A DNA stretch of 64,000 nt from Sphingobacterium paludis. Lineage in GTDB: Bacteria > Bacteroidota > Bacteroidia > Sphingobacteriales > Sphingobacteriaceae. Below, piece by piece: positions 25,452 to 32,530 of the stretch; positions within the stretch are counted from its first letter, which is position 1, and each line of letters opens with the position of its first letter. A program made the translations under genes and the position numbers. The notes beneath the pieces were generated by a model, which worked only from the letters and a program-made list of their open reading frames with translations, searched no databases and was not told where the DNA came from. The stretch spans positions 62,001 through 126,000 of the forward strand of contig NZ_SNZV01000007.1 in assembly GCF_004364125.1 (NCBI RefSeq), read 5' to 3'.

Positions 25452-25703
25452 TTAGGTTAAAAATCTTTTCCCAATAATTTGAAGCTTCTTATATAACTCC
25501 TTATGCTCCTTGATATCAATATGTTTGTCTAATGCTACTACTTCAAAAGTTCCTCTTCTTTTCGTGACATGAAACTTTGCTCGGAAGCCATTGAAGCCGT
25601 TTAGTAAGACCGATATAAAACCCGTACTCTTTGCAACTTCTACGGAGTACCACGATTGCGTACCGTCTTTACCGGAAATGGTCATTTGCAGATTTTCTTT
25701 CAT
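25452..25703 (-). CDS. Small hypothetical protein (83 aa)
   Basis: 83 residues starting MKENLQMTISGKDG. Alternating beta-like segments (WYSVEVAKSTGFISVLLNG, FRAKFHVTKRRGTFEVVAL) end in a helix with KEHKELYKKL. There is no signal peptide. It is probably a small soluble beta-sheet protein; family not recognised. Confidence 0.55.
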   Translation of the reverse strand: MKENLQMTISGKDGTQSWYSVEVAKSTGFISVLLNGFNGFRAKFHVTKRRGTFEVVALDKHIDIKEHKELYKKLQIIGKRFLT

Positions 25704-25994
25704 AAGTCTTGATTTGGTGGAGCAAATTTACGAATTTACTACGGATAGCCTTTACGGTTTTCCTGAACTATTGATTTATATCAATAGCTAATGGCGAAAT
25801 TTAATGATTTTTTGGAATGAGGATGCCGAGGGTAATTTACGCTCGGATTGTAGCTAGCGGAAGGAAAGATCCTCAACATAGCGTACCGAAATAGATTTTT
25901 TTCCGGTAATAGATGTGCATTATCCGGTTTTGTTCGTCGTTGGGTAACGGATATGAATAAAATTTTGTGTATCTTTGTAACCTCATACATAACT

Positions 25995-26359
25995 GGGGTC
26001 GACCGGAATTGACAGGATAGCGATGGTTATGTAAGCATGCAGTGCATTGTTAGTCTAGCACTATAATCTGAACTTTCAACTTTATAATTGGCGAAGAAAA
26101 CTACGCCTTAGCTGCCTAAGTTAGACTTAGCATAGCTATTTGTCCCGCTGGATCCTGTTCTTTGGTTTAGCAATCGGGGCATCGAACGATAGAACTGGCT
26201 GATGTGATTTTACTAAGCATCGGTAAGAAACAGTAAATACGGAGCATGGTATAGGTAAGCGACTCACCTTCCACCTCCCGACAATTAAAGAGAAGCTAAG
26301 CATGTAGAAAGCGTAAATCATACTATGTTTGGACGAGGGTTCGAATCCCTCCGGCTCCA
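25995..26359 (+). ncRNA. ssrA: Transfer-messenger RNA (tmRNA)
   Basis: The 5' GGGGTCG (25995-26001) pairs with 3' CGGCTCC (26352-26358) as a 7-bp acceptor stem with G-U wobbles, and the T-arm GGTTCGAATCC precedes the 3' end. GGAATTGACAGG near 26004 corresponds to the conserved 5' region. The resume frame at 26090-26119 encodes GEENYALAA and stops at TAA, close to tags of other Bacteroidota. Ends in A without an encoded CCA. It rescues stalled ribosomes and tags truncated proteins. Its 3' end is a favoured integration site and is duplicated downstream. Confidence 0.95.
26090..26119 (+). other. tmRNA peptide-tag reading frame (GEENYALAA)
   Basis: Nine codons from GGC 26090 and a TAA. The C-terminal ALAA is the ClpXP/ClpAP degradation signal. 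Confidence 0.85.
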
Positions 26360-26495
26360 CAAAAAAGAGACATCGAATAGATGTCTTTTTTTGTGCCCAG
26401 AGGATTCGAACTTGTGCTGGGAAGGGTTCGAACAATCTCTTTGCGGACTGGAGTCTGGCGCTGTGGGACGCAAAATATCCCTCCGGCTCCACAAA
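26343..26495 (+). repeat. tmRNA 3'-tail repeat, copy A, bounded by two tail-like sequences
   Basis: This block runs from the tmRNA 3' end (GAATCCCTCCGGCTCCACAA) through the terminator to a second copy, ATCCCTCCGGCTCCACAAA (26477-26495). It aligns along its length with 27051-27197. The two tail copies about 135 bp apart behave like attL/attR or attB remnants of an element that used the ssrA 3' end. Confidence 0.7.
26368..26392 (+). terminator. tmRNA terminator
   Basis: AGACATC (26368-26374), loop GAATA, GATGTCT (26380-26386) and six T. An identical hairpin recurs at 27076-27100 in the duplicated tail. Confidence 0.9.
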
Positions 26496-26704
26496 TAAAA
26501 GCTCAACTTTCGTTGGGCTTTTGGTATTTACAAACCATGTTGTCTTTATCTTGAACTAAATAACACATAACGGAACTCTATTTAGAACTGCTCGAGCGTT
26601 AGTTTATAAGCAGTTTTAATGCCCTAAAGTCAGTCGGTTACGGTAAACCGTAGTGAATTAAACTTCACAACGTATTTATTTGCAATTCACAAATAAATAA
26701 TCTT

Positions 26705-26854
26705 ATGGCAAAGACAGCTGCATTCCATTCTGTTAAACAGAATGTTTACCACGACAACACAGCTTGTACGGAAGGTAACAACATTGAGAGCGAAAATCGC
26801 AGATCAGGTACTGGTGGGAAACCGAAATGTTCTCATTGCGCTCGACTTACATAG
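26705..26854 (+). CDS. Small conserved-type protein with C-x-x-C end (49 aa)
   Basis: ATG 26705 opens 49 codons: MAKTAAFHSVKQNVYHDN, then TACTEGNNIE, RRSGTGGKPKCSHCARLT. The pattern C-T-E-G-N-N-I-E ... G-T-G-G-K-P-x-C-x-x-C is familiar to me from short Bacteroidota proteins of unknown role. Three Cys could bind zinc. A 26-bp perfect palindrome follows 11 bp after the stop. It sits between the two tmRNA-tail blocks, so it may be cargo of a lost element. Confidence 0.6.
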   Translation: MAKTAAFHSVKQNVYHDNTACTEGNNIESENRRSGTGGKPKCSHCARLT

Positions 26855-26865
26855 AGCGTTATTTT

Positions 26866-26891
26866 ACAGTCTCCTATTAATAGGAGACTGT
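26866..26891. terminator. Perfect 26-bp palindrome, probable bidirectional terminator
   Basis: Each arm is 13 bp, ACAGTCTCCTATT and its complement, without a loop. It lies just after the 49-aa gene. It could alternatively be a protein-binding site. Confidence 0.6.
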
Positions 26892-27050
26892 ATTACAACT
26901 TTTCACCGAAAAATATCTTTTTTATTACATCCAGCTTTATCTCTATATAACATTACTCATTAAGATCTTCTCTCGACAAAAATTTCATCGTATTTATTCA
27001 AACATTTCTATTATCTAAGAAGGATAACAGCGCGATCAAGCTTCCATCTG

Positions 27051-27197
27051 GAATCCCGCCAACTCCACAAAAAAGAGACATCGAATAGATGTCTTTTTTT
27101 GTGCCCAGAGGCTTCGAACTTGTGCTGGGATGGGTTCGAACAATTTCTTTGCGGCCTGAGTGCGGGATTGTGGGACGCAAAATATCCCTCCGGTTTT
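27051..27197 (+). repeat. tmRNA 3'-tail repeat, copy B
   Basis: This block aligns with 26343-26490. Its left end, GAATCCCGCCAACTCCACAA, and right end, AATATCCCTCCGG, are both degenerate tail copies. The terminator hairpin is identical, and the interior (GTGCCCAGAGG.TTCGAACTT and GTGGGACGCAAAATATCCC) is nearly so. It shows a second integration or duplication event at ssrA. Confidence 0.7.
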
Positions 27198-27482
27198 GTA
27201 AAGTCAACGCTGCAACAGATAATCACGTATAGAAAACGAGACTGCGTCATTTTCTATCGAAAACGGTTTATTCCTGTTAAGAAATATCTGGGGATCAATA
27301 ACGGCGAAACATTATATTCGTTCAAGCACACTAGGTGCATCTATTTAGCCGAAGATGGCGAAAAGCTTCACAATATCATTAAACTGACACGACGGAGGAC
27401 ACTTGCTGAGCTCATGGATTATTTGAAAGATATGGGCGTAATCCTCGGTGATGAGATCAAGTTTAAAAGCAGGAGTATTTGA
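27198..27482 (+). pseudogene. C-terminal remnant of a tyrosine recombinase
   Basis: An open frame without a proper start. ETLYSFKHTRCIYLAEDG is like the box around the conserved R/K-H of Bacteroidota integrases (YSFKHTG...), and LTRRRTLAELMDYLKDMGVI aligns with the last helix, where H-x-x-(19)-Y of an active enzyme would be expected. The catalytic Tyr position and the N-terminal two thirds are missing or altered. It lies directly beside a tmRNA-tail copy, as an integrase would beside its att site. Confidence 0.55.
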
Positions 27483-27547
27483 CAAGGAGGCAAAAAGGCC
27501 ACCCAGGCCGCAATTAAATTAGCTAACGAAATTTATAATAAGAAAGT

Positions 27548-27850
27548 ATGCCCATAGACTACAAACAATATCATCCTTAATGGAAGCTTATTAGCAGATT
27601 GATACGATTCAAGCGCGCTAAAAACCGTTGTGAGCTTTGCGATGCTGAAAACTACCAACCTCATCCGGTTACAGGTAGCAAGGTGGTACTGACAGTAGCG
27701 CATATGGATCACGACAAAACGAATAACCGCTTCTGTAATTTGAAAGCATTGTGTCAACGATGCCACTTGAATCATGACCTTCCTCAGCACATTGAAAACC
27801 GGAGGTACGGTAGGAATTGGAAGGTTAATCAGACGAGATTGGATATTTGA
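27548..27850 (+). pseudogene. HNH-type protein gene with a premature stop
   Basis: ATG 27548 reads MPIDYKQYHP and then TAA (27578-27580); the same frame continues WKLISRLIRFKRAKNRCELC, then VLTVAHMDHDKTNNRFCNLKALCQRCHLNHD. The C-x-x-C pairs and the H-x-D-H core are those of phage-type HNH endonucleases. One nonsense codon interrupts it. A downstream restart from TTG/ATT codons would lose 15 residues, so it could still be made, but decay fits the remnant context. Confidence 0.65.
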
Positions 27851-27936
27851 TATAAGAACCAATAGTTTAATAAAACGAAGTTACACATGATTTAAAAAAT
27901 GGAAAGGTAGCCAAGTTCGACCTTGACTACCTTCTG

Positions 27937-28023
27937 CGGGGGGAGGGGGATTCGAACCCCCGGATCAATTTCTCGATCAACAGGTTTTCAATCTGCCGCA
28001 TTCGACCACTCTGCCATCCCTGA
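27937..28023 (-). tRNA. tRNA-Ser (TGA)-like gene, probably degenerate
   Basis: On the minus strand: D-arm GGCAGAGTGGTCGAA, long variable arm GATCGA-GAAA-TTGATC (6 bp, perfect), T-arm GGGGGTTCGAATCCCCC, 3' acceptor TCCCCCCG. This is class II and serine-like. Two defects stand out: the 5' acceptor reads TCAGGGA, so only four of seven bases pair, and the anticodon arm CAGATTGAAAACCTG is about 2 nt shorter than CAGGT-CTTGAAA-ACCTG. The TGA anticodon is still recognisable. It may be a pseudo-tRNA. Confidence 0.6.
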
Positions 28024-28141
28024 CAATCTATATTTTCATTCTCAGCGATGATTTTGCAAAGATAACGTAATTTTGATATATTCATTAAAATTACGTTGTA
28101 GCTATAATGCTAAAAAATCTATTTTGTAAGTAATTAGGCAT

Positions 28142-28164
28142 AAAAAAAGGGAGTGTTACCTCCC
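28142..28164 (-). terminator. Rho-independent terminator of the 29-aa peptide gene
   Basis: On the minus strand GGGAG, loop GTAACA, CTCCC and seven T (28142-28148). It lies 9 bp past the stop codon. Confidence 0.85.
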
Positions 28165-28172
28165 CATAAAAG

Positions 28173-28262
28173 TTAAAACTTGATTTTAATATCAATTTCT
28201 ACACCTTTTAATACTTCCTTAACGAAGTAATAAGCAGCTACTAAAAGCGAGATTTCTGTCAT
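28173..28262 (-). CDS. 29-residue hydrophobic peptide with its own promoter and terminator
   Basis: ATG 28262 to TAA 28173: MTEISLLVAAYYFVKEVLKG and then VEIDIKIKF. A hydrophobic helix is followed by an amphipathic beta-like tail. The unit is complete: promoter 28365-28395, a 5' leader of about 95 nt with hairpins TGGCA/TGCCA (28284-28297) and GTGTC-GAAA-GACAC (28316-28329), ORF, terminator. There is no SD sequence. A leader peptide, a type-I-toxin-like peptide or a small membrane regulator are all possible. Confidence 0.55.
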   Translation of the reverse strand: MTEISLLVAAYYFVKEVLKGVEIDIKIKF

Positions 28263-28364
28263 AATATATTAAATTATGCGAAATGGCACCATTGCCAGTC
28301 GCTTCTATGCAGAGTGTGTCTTTCGACACAGCGTCTTTATATCAGCAATGTCATAGTAGCTAAA

Positions 28365-28395
28365 GCAAATATAGCTAATTATCAGACTGGTGCAA
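28365..28395 (-). promoter_or_regulatory. Bacteroidota-type promoter of the 29-aa peptide gene
   Basis: Minus strand TTG (28393-28395), 19 nt, then TATATTTGC (28365-28373): an exact match to TTG-N19-TAnnTTTG. Confidence 0.7.
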
Positions 28396-28464
28396 ATTAA
28401 TGTTAGAAACAAAGGAAGGCCTACTGGCCATAGGTTTCAAACATTGATTTGAAAAAGGCTAGCA

Positions 28465-28746
28465 TTATCTGCTAGCCTTATATTTTACAGAAGAAACTTG
28501 ATATACTCTGTCTTCTTCAACACAGATGAATTCGAAATAGCGATTTAAAACTTTTAATTCCCGATGTGTGTCTTTGTGGTTTCCAGCGAAATAATATGAT
28601 GAAAAGTCAAATGTAGCACCATGCCAACTTTTATCCGGTTCAAATGCATCAATTTCTATGTCATACATATACTTTTCAATGTATATATCTCCAAAATCCA
28701 TCGGGCGCTTTTTGCCTTGCGGATAGGTGTTTAAATATTTTTTCAT
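28465..28746 (-). CDS. Hypothetical protein (93 aa)
   Basis: 93 residues beginning MKKYLNTYPQGKKRPMDFGD, with beta-rich central and C-terminal parts (YIEKYMYDIEIDAFEP, LNRYFEFICVEEDRVYQVSS). No signal or membrane segment. I do not recognise a family. It sits in the accessory zone beside the tmRNA locus. Confidence 0.55.
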   Translation of the reverse strand: MKKYLNTYPQGKKRPMDFGDIYIEKYMYDIEIDAFEPDKSWHGATFDFSSYYFAGNHKDTHRELKVLNRYFEFICVEEDRVYQVSSVKYKASR

Positions 28747-28850
28747 GCCACAAACATAATCGCGAAATCTACGATTCTCAAAATAAATGTAAAATAGTTA
28801 GTTATGGCTTTCCGTAAACATCTAACATTAAAAAATCACATCTTACCCCC

Positions 28851-29042
28851 ATGACATTTACACGCATATCTATAACAGATCGATTACCGACTGCCGATCA
28901 TTTCAGGCATCCACTCGATACTGTCCTATTCTACGTTGTCAATGGCGTAAAGTTCCTGTTTGGTAAGAGCAAAGTACTCTCAACTTCTAAAGAGGAATGG
29001 ATCGACAAAGGCTTTGTTAACTGGATGGAAGAAACCGAATAA
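28851..29042 (+). CDS. Small hypothetical protein (63 aa)
   Basis: 63 residues: MTFTRISITDRLPTADHFRH, then a hydrophobic strand TVLFYVVNGVKFLFG and an acidic end. Soluble by appearance, family unknown. It converges with the 228-residue gene, with 14 bp between stops. Confidence 0.5.
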   Translation: MTFTRISITDRLPTADHFRHPLDTVLFYVVNGVKFLFGKSKVLSTSKEEWIDKGFVNWMEETE

Positions 29043-29055
29043 AGCACACTGCCTA

Positions 29056-29742
29056 TTACTTCCTACCACCGCCATATGCCTGCCTTATTTCACTCACATC
29101 AAGCCAAAGCAAATCACGACCGGCCACTATACTTATTGGCACATAAGCGCCGATCGGTTCTTCGGATTCGTTTATTTCGTCACCGGCCTCGCAGTCACTC
29201 ATGATCTTAGCGGTGAAGATGGTATCCGGATCAGAAAATGTTAGGTCTGCCACTAGCGCGACTATCCCATGCCGTTTGAAAAAATCGGCAGCTTCCGCAC
29301 CTGACACCTGCGTGGTATCTGCTATGACACTATCGAAGCTCGCAAGTTCGGCATCGGCATCATCAGGATAGCGCTCACGAAGAAAGGCTTCGTAAAGTTC
29401 TTTATTACCCGTTCTTATTGCTTCGTTACGGATAATCATTCGCTCTGGACTAAAGCTGAAGTGAAATTGATCCGGAAATTCCCAATTGTATATCTTCCTT
29501 AGCTCTTCCATCTCAGATATGGAGCAAAAATGCCAATCATCGTAATGCTCTAACAATAGCGGATCACCATCGCTATCCAGCACAATAGCAGTTGTGCAAT
29601 ACTTATTACTTGACTGAAAAAATGCTACGCCAATCGGCTTTCCTCTATAGCTTACCAATGCGTATTCCGAAATAGGAATATCGAAAGAGTTATACTTCAC
29701 TTTAATACTATCCCCAAATTTGACCAGTAATTCCCTGTTCAT
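29056..29742 (-). CDS. Hypothetical protein (228 aa)
   Basis: 228 residues, acidic, with no signal peptide or membrane helix. Its central region (ERMIIRNEAIRTGNKELYEA, RERYPDDADAELASFD) is helical, while the N-terminal 70 residues look beta-rich. Near the end, GAYVPISIVAGRDLLWLDVS. No recognised domain. The upstream 60 bp is A/T-rich and could hold its promoter. Confidence 0.6.
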   Translation of the reverse strand: MNRELLVKFGDSIKVKYNSFDIPISEYALVSYRGKPIGVAFFQSSNKYCTTAIVLDSDGDPLLLEHYDDWHFCSISEMEELRKIYNWEFPDQFHFSFSPERMIIRNEAIRTGNKELYEAFLRERYPDDADAELASFDSVIADTTQVSGAEAADFFKRHGIVALVADLTFSDPDTIFTAKIMSDCEAGDEINESEEPIGAYVPISIVAGRDLLWLDVSEIRQAYGGGRK

Positions 29743-29803
29743 TAGTCAAATCTAAAGGATTATTTATCGAATTACATTAAATTGAAATTAGAGAATTAGG
29801 GTA

Positions 29804-29950
29804 AGCGATTGCATTAAATGAGACAATCGTTTGTGTGTAAAATATTGGAACAAATTTGTTACTTTACAATTTCATAGTAGATAACTTCTTCCCCCAGGAG
29901 TCCTTTCCCTTCGGATAAACGCGAAGGGGGTTACTAAAAAAATAATTTTT
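29804..29950. repeat. Dispersed ~150-bp element, copy 1
   Basis: It aligns with 38830-38991. Shared parts are GATTGCA..., CGTTTGTGTGTAAAATA, ATTGGAACAAATTTGTTACTTTACA, a C-rich block and a hairpin CCCTTCG/CGAAGGG (29907-29928) followed by GTTACTAAAAAAATAATTTTT. It looks like a promoter-plus-leader cassette with an attenuator-type stem-loop. The gene after this copy is a small lipoprotein. Confidence 0.6.
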
Positions 29951-30101
29951 GACTGATTTTTTATAATAGTGAAAGGTGTCTAATTAGGGCATCTTTATAC
30001 TTTAAGTTTGAACACAATTGTTACAAATAATAAAATTCAAAAATATATGAACGATCAAAAACAAGTGATATATTAGGGAATTAATTTACCAAAATGATAT
30101 T

Positions 30102-30374
30102 ATGAAAAAGAACCTATTATTATTGCTGGCCGCAGGGCTAGCGCTTACTGCTTGCGAAAAGGAAAACGAGCCAAATTCTATTGAGAAAAATACCAATTTA
30201 GAGATGATCAGTATTAAAGGAAATTTATACCCCAAAGATTCCATTATGGTAGAATTTTCAAAAGGCCTTGGCATGGACACGAAGGAATTTGATTTCGAGC
30301 AGGATCGAGAATTGTTCGTGTTAAAAAACTATTACTTAGAGCTAACTCCAGAAACATACCTAATCCTAAAATAA
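30102..30374 (+). CDS. Small lipoprotein (90 aa)
   Basis: MKKNLLLLLAAGLALTACEK is an SPII signal with lipobox LTAC, so a 73-residue envelope lipoprotein is exported. The mature part has no recognised domain. It is followed after 2 bp by a larger secreted protein, so the two are probably co-transcribed behind the repeat-borne promoter at 29.8 kb. Confidence 0.7.
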   Translation: MKKNLLLLLAAGLALTACEKENEPNSIEKNTNLEMISIKGNLYPKDSIMVEFSKGLGMDTKEFDFEQDRELFVLKNYYLELTPETYLILK

Positions 30375-30376
30375 AG

Positions 30377-31375
30377 ATGAGAAAACCTTTTATTTTCCTG
30401 TTATTCAGTATTTTGATAAATTCAAGGATGGCGCAAGCGCAAACTTCCTTCGAGGATGTAACTAACACCCGAACAACTTTTCTTACGTCATTTTTTGAAA
30501 CAATTCCTGGATACGAAAGAAGACAATTTATAATGCCAGATGACGGCAATGAGCTAACATATCACGGAATCACTGGTTTCACCCGAACTCCAGAATTGAT
30601 TCCTTACGCCGTGCAAATTATAGCGACTCTTGTTTACACTGATTTATCTAGGACAAATATTTTAGCGGAAGGGCTCCCTATAACTCTCAACTACCTAGAT
30701 TTTGCTGCACCAGAAGGAAATGCGACTGTCAGTAAAGGTAAAAGTATTGGCATAACCATACCTGCAACTGTCAACAAAGTTGATGGGTATTTCATGACAA
30801 AATACCAAGTTCAACTTCTTCCAAATGGAGCCTGGTCAAATTTTATGTATTCAACAGAAGAACAATCTGTTCCTATTTTCGCTTCATCTAGAATTACCGG
30901 ACCAAATGCTATCTGTAGCGATGGAGTATTCACTATAACTAACCCTAGAACGGTAACATTGGAGAACGCCAGCGGAGTAGCGACCCTGACTGCCTTAGAA
31001 AATAATCAATGGAAGGTTACACGAATTGGCAATGGAAGCGGTAAAGTGCAACTAAAATCGGCTGTGGGATCAAAAGTTTATGTGAAAGACATTAATGTCG
31101 GCACGCCTCCTTCCGTATTAAACGGACCATCAATAATAAGAACCAATGGATTGTTTAACTTTTCAATAAGTGAAAGCACAATAGGAGCGAGTATCGAATA
31201 CACTGTAATGGCTCCGAATGGCGTTGAGTTCACCCCAATAGACGACAAGAACTTCACGCTGAATGTCACAACTACAAGCACGGGCGGTTCTACTCTGATG
31301 GTTCGAGTTACGATCAAAACCACAAATAGTTGCGGAACAAGTCAGTATGTAAAAAATATAGGCATACAGATATAG
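30377..31375 (+). CDS. Secreted protein with Ig/PKD-like repeats (332 aa)
   Basis: A Sec signal (MRKPFIFLLFSILINSRMAQA) is cleaved after AQA. The mature protein has two beta-sandwich-like parts: ITGPNAICSDGVFTITNPR..., then GPSIIRTNGLFNFSISESTI..., which follow the I-x-G-P-x-x-I/L-C pattern of Ig-like domains common in Bacteroidota surface proteins. No T9SS C-terminal signal is apparent. Probably a structural or adhesive envelope protein; partner of the small lipoprotein upstream. Confidence 0.65.
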   Translation: MRKPFIFLLFSILINSRMAQAQTSFEDVTNTRTTFLTSFFETIPGYERRQFIMPDDGNELTYHGITGFTRTPELIPYAVQIIATLVYTDLSRTNILAEGLPITLNYLDFAAPEGNATVSKGKSIGITIPATVNKVDGYFMTKYQVQLLPNGAWSNFMYSTEEQSVPIFASSRITGPNAICSDGVFTITNPRTVTLENASGVATLTALENNQWKVTRIGNGSGKVQLKSAVGSKVYVKDINVGTPPSVLNGPSIIRTNGLFNFSISESTIGASIEYTVMAPNGVEFTPIDDKNFTLNVTTTSTGGSTLMVRVTIKTTNSCGTSQYVKNIGIQI

Positions 31376-31403
31376 CGTCGCTTAAAACTAAAACAAGAGT
31401 TAA

Positions 31404-31432
31404 AAATCCCACCGAACAAGTGGGATTTCTTG
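31404..31432 (+). terminator. Terminator after the Ig-like protein gene
   Basis: AAATCCCAC (31404-31412), loop CGAACAA, GTGGGATTT (31420-31428), then CTTG. A 9-bp stem 28 bp past the stop. Confidence 0.7.
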
Positions 31433-31578
31433 TTGTACCTTCGCGCATGACGATCCCCGAGCTCAAATCATTCTTCGAAGGCAAGACCTTCACGCCCCCA
31501 ATCCAGATTAGCCCTGACCAAATAGTAGAAGATCCAGTGCAATTTCTCCATACCCAATTCATTATGGTTGATCAATGG
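31404..31578 (+). repeat. 175-bp terminator-plus-gene-start module, copy 1
   Basis: It aligns gap-free with 38010-38184 over 175 bp and partly with 39168-39240. It begins with the terminator AAATCCCAC/GTGGGATTT (31404-31428) and covers the first 44 codons of the DUF6965-like gene. Recurrence of the same joint beside different upstream genes suggests recombination hot spots. Confidence 0.7.
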
Positions 31579-31650
31579 TCAGACAAAAAGCCGCGGGATA
31601 GATGCCCTGCTTATTTGAGGTTGATGAAGTTTTGGGAGGTGGTGAGGTAG
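31447..31650 (+). CDS. DUF6965-like small protein (67 aa)
   Basis: From ATG 31447: MTIPELKSFFEGKTFTPPIQ, then PDQIVEDPVQFLHTQFIMVD and a C-terminal KPRDRCPAYLRLMKFWEVV. The order (short helix, 'EGKT', 'D...D...F...', then P.Y.RL..F/L) matches DUF6965 as I remember it, a small all-alpha family of unknown role common in Bacteroidota. A second, broken copy lies at 38053 and a stub near 39210. Confidence 0.65.
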   Translation: MTIPELKSFFEGKTFTPPIQISPDQIVEDPVQFLHTQFIMVDQWSDKKPRDRCPAYLRLMKFWEVVR

Positions 31651-32051
31651 ATCGCCGTGCGACAATCCATAAGTAGGAGTTTAAAAAAAATAAAAAATAT
31701 TTTATAGTCCGTCATTCATATTTTAAACCACTTTTGCGCTCATTTCTGTACCAAGTACACCGGAGATCGTATCTTTAAGCAATATGATCGCCTTGAGCCT
31801 AAAATTTGGTTTAAAACAAATTTTTAAAGGTGAATCGATAAGTAACTTTGTTCGCTAAGGTGTGACCCTCCGATTTGTGAGCGGAATTTTGTATAATAAA
31901 TTATAAAACTTATAATTGCATCAGTCTATTTTTAAGAGGGGTGCAAAGGTAAAAACCAAAGACTAGCAAACAAAAGATTCTTTACACTAATTTTAAACTT
32001 TTTGTGGGAAACTTGGTTAAAATAAAAAACTGAATATAACTTTAAATACTT
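31651..32051. other. 400-bp A/T-rich gap with an orphan minus-strand promoter
   Basis: On the minus strand TTG (31971-31973), 19 nt, TACCTTTGC (31943-31951) is a canonical promoter reading leftwards, yet no ORF follows. On the plus strand TAACTTTG near 31840 is a weaker -7-like element. The product of the minus promoter would be a non-coding RNA of up to about 270 nt ending in the T-rich tract near 31685. It could equally be a leftover promoter. Confidence 0.4.
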
Positions 32052-32528
32052 ATGAGCGTTACACTAGATGTAAAAGAAACCAATATTTCTGATCTGTGGG
32101 AAATCCAACCCTCGAGAGAAGGTAAGTATACGGAGAATGATGTAATAGATGCTTTTTTGAAAGGCAAAAAAACTGGACTAGAAAGTTATCAACGTACGTT
32201 AGTAAAAGCTCTTAATGAAAATGTTGACAAATGTGGATCTTACACAGAACAGATTTTGCATCATTTAAAAGAACTTGGCATCGAATCTAAAGACTCCTTC
32301 CTTCGAATAAATAAATTTGATCTATTTAACGTCTTAATATGTGTATCTGAAAGAGACTTCTTGAAGGAAGAATTTTTTAGTGTTTACGATTTTGTTACGG
32401 ATTTTGAGGACGAGAAGAACACCTCCGATAATACATTTGCAATTCAGTTTTCATTTTTAGACTTTCAGACTGACTATTGTATTAATACGATAAACAGTGA
32501 TGGTTACATCTTAAAATTCAAGAAATAG
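32052..32528 (+). CDS. Hypothetical protein, partner of a HEPN-like gene (158 aa)
   Basis: 158 residues, acidic and soluble: helical N-terminal half (ENDVIDAFLKGKKTGLESYQ) and a beta-rich C-terminal half (NTFAIQFSFLDFQTDYCINT). No recognised domain. It lies 2 bp before the HEPN-like gene in the same direction, as antitoxin and toxin genes often do. The order antitoxin-then-toxin is a guess. Confidence 0.6.
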   Translation: MSVTLDVKETNISDLWEIQPSREGKYTENDVIDAFLKGKKTGLESYQRTLVKALNENVDKCGSYTEQILHHLKELGIESKDSFLRINKFDLFNVLICVSERDFLKEEFFSVYDFVTDFEDEKNTSDNTFAIQFSFLDFQTDYCINTINSDGYILKFKK

Positions 32529-32530
32529 TA

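Noticed and set aside
27578..27580. Recoding of the TAA in the HNH gene
   Set aside because: UAA is not a known selenocysteine or pyrrolysine codon, and the surroundings are decayed mobile DNA.
31651..31950. 6S RNA, SRP RNA or RNase P RNA in the A/T-rich gap
   Set aside because: None of the conserved blocks of these RNAs is visible.
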